Shown: in pieces, positions 63,710-64,000 of the stretch
Position numbering within the stretch: the first letter of the stretch is position 1
Layout of the letters: each line of letters begins with the position of its first letter
From: Myxococcales bacterium
GTDB lineage: Bacteria > Myxococcota > Myxococcia > Myxococcales > JAKAPL01
DNA: 64,000 bases
NCBI GenBank assembly: GCA_021783235.1
Contig: JAJXUD010000015.1
Span: 1-64,000 of the forward strand
Direction of reading: 5' to 3'
Notes under the pieces: model-generated
The model's input: only the letters and a program-made list of their open reading frames with translations
Told to the model about the DNA's origin: nothing
Databases searched by the model: none
Position numbers and translations under genes: made by a program

Positions 63710-64000
63710 GTGGCGAAGCGGCGCGGCGTCCTCGGGAACGACCCGTTCGAGCGAGGGGCGGCCCACCGCCCGGAGCTCGAGGAGGGCGTCCCTCCGATCG
63801 TCCGGGCGGGCGGCGACGAGCCGCGGCCGCCGGAGCCGCGACCGGCCTCGCGCCGAAAGCGGGTCGCTCGAACGGAGCTCCAACGGCCCGAGGCCGAGGC
63901 AACAGAGGACGTCGAAGCCGAGGTGGCCCGCGAGCCTACGACCGAGGCGCCGACCGAGCCCGAGCCGGCGCCGACCGTGGCCGCGGAGGCCGACGGATCG
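63710..64000 (+). CDS. Start of an acidic Pro/Glu-rich protein, cut by window end
   Basis: GTG 63710 follows the SDR stop directly, with a GGAGG site overlapping the SDR end. The first 97 codons read AKRRGVLGNDPFERGAAHRP, then Glu/Pro/Arg/Ala low complexity. No domain visible yet; the N-terminus could be the leader of a membrane enzyme or a scaffold. Unrecognised. Confidence 0.7.
   Translation, partial: MAKRRGVLGNDPFERGAAHRPELEEGVPPIVRAGGDEPRPPEPRPASRRKRVARTELQRPEAEATEDVEAEVAREPTTEAPTEPEPAPTVAAEADGS

Overview
The window is a very GC-rich chromosomal segment from a free-living bacterium, most probably a member of the Myxococcota (former Deltaproteobacteria). No single marker proves this. The inference rests on the mix: FHA-domain proteins, GAF/PAS sensor kinases, a Ser/Thr kinase with a PEGA-like tail, an FHA-linked sigma-54 activator, and many lipoproteins with Ala/Asp/Gly or Gly/Ser/Thr spacers behind the lipobox. 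I found no IS element, phage gene, CRISPR array or rRNA, and one tRNA (Val, CAC).

Layout. 0.1-10.4 kb (all minus): a compact run read from right to left, diguanylate cyclase, GAF histidine kinase, Flp/Tad pilus proteins CpaB, TadB and TadC, two membrane FHA proteins, then xseA, with spacings of a few bases in most places. 10.5-11.8 kb (plus): maf and a YggS-type PLP-binding gene. 11.8-18.5 kb (minus): two nearly identical 2.3 kb copies of a lipoprotein esterase gene separated by a zinc-ribbon gene, then a DUF3108 protein and a lipoprotein. The esterase halves appear in swapped order (nucleophile elbow first, oxyanion-hole strand last), so they look circularly permuted; I regard this as the most unusual feature of the window. 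18.7-26.5 kb: DUF4091 protein, a small protein, ACC-deaminase-like PLP enzyme, tiny lipoprotein, RNase R, and a Rieske plus cytochrome b/diheme cytochrome c fusion pair. 26.6-33.6 kb (plus): a small Lys-rich secreted peptide, a DUF255 thioredoxin-like protein, a STAS/HATPase/STAS-like regulator, and a 2-oxoacid dehydrogenase E1alpha-E1beta-E2 operon. 33.6-43.9 kb: M32 carboxypeptidase, LpxL-like acyltransferase, lipoprotein, ABC exporter with a damaged permease, tRNA-Val, a 13-copy 21-bp tandem repeat, methyltransferase, a second Lys-rich secreted peptide, RlmN-like enzyme, DMT transporter and POT peptide transporter. 44-50 kb: DUF1015 protein, RCC1-like lipoprotein, FHA sigma-54 activator, PAS histidine kinase, with a decayed fragment of the DUF1015 gene between the last two. 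50-54.3 kb: arsR-acr3-arsC operon, Ser/Thr kinase and a TPR-like protein. 54.5-64 kb: beta-helix lipoprotein, a probably truncated lipoprotein, DUF763 protein, DUF2892-type membrane protein, multi-TM histidine kinase, lipoprotein, a 27-residue membrane peptide, an SDR and the start of an acidic Pro-rich protein cut by the window end.

Functional themes: regulated surface structures (Tad/FHA/c-di-GMP), envelope lipoproteins of unknown role, central carbon entry (E1-E2), a quinol-oxidising bc-type complex, arsenic resistance, and a dense set of phospho-signalling proteins. No gene-free stretch exceeds about 300 bases except 38778-39174, which holds the tandem repeat.
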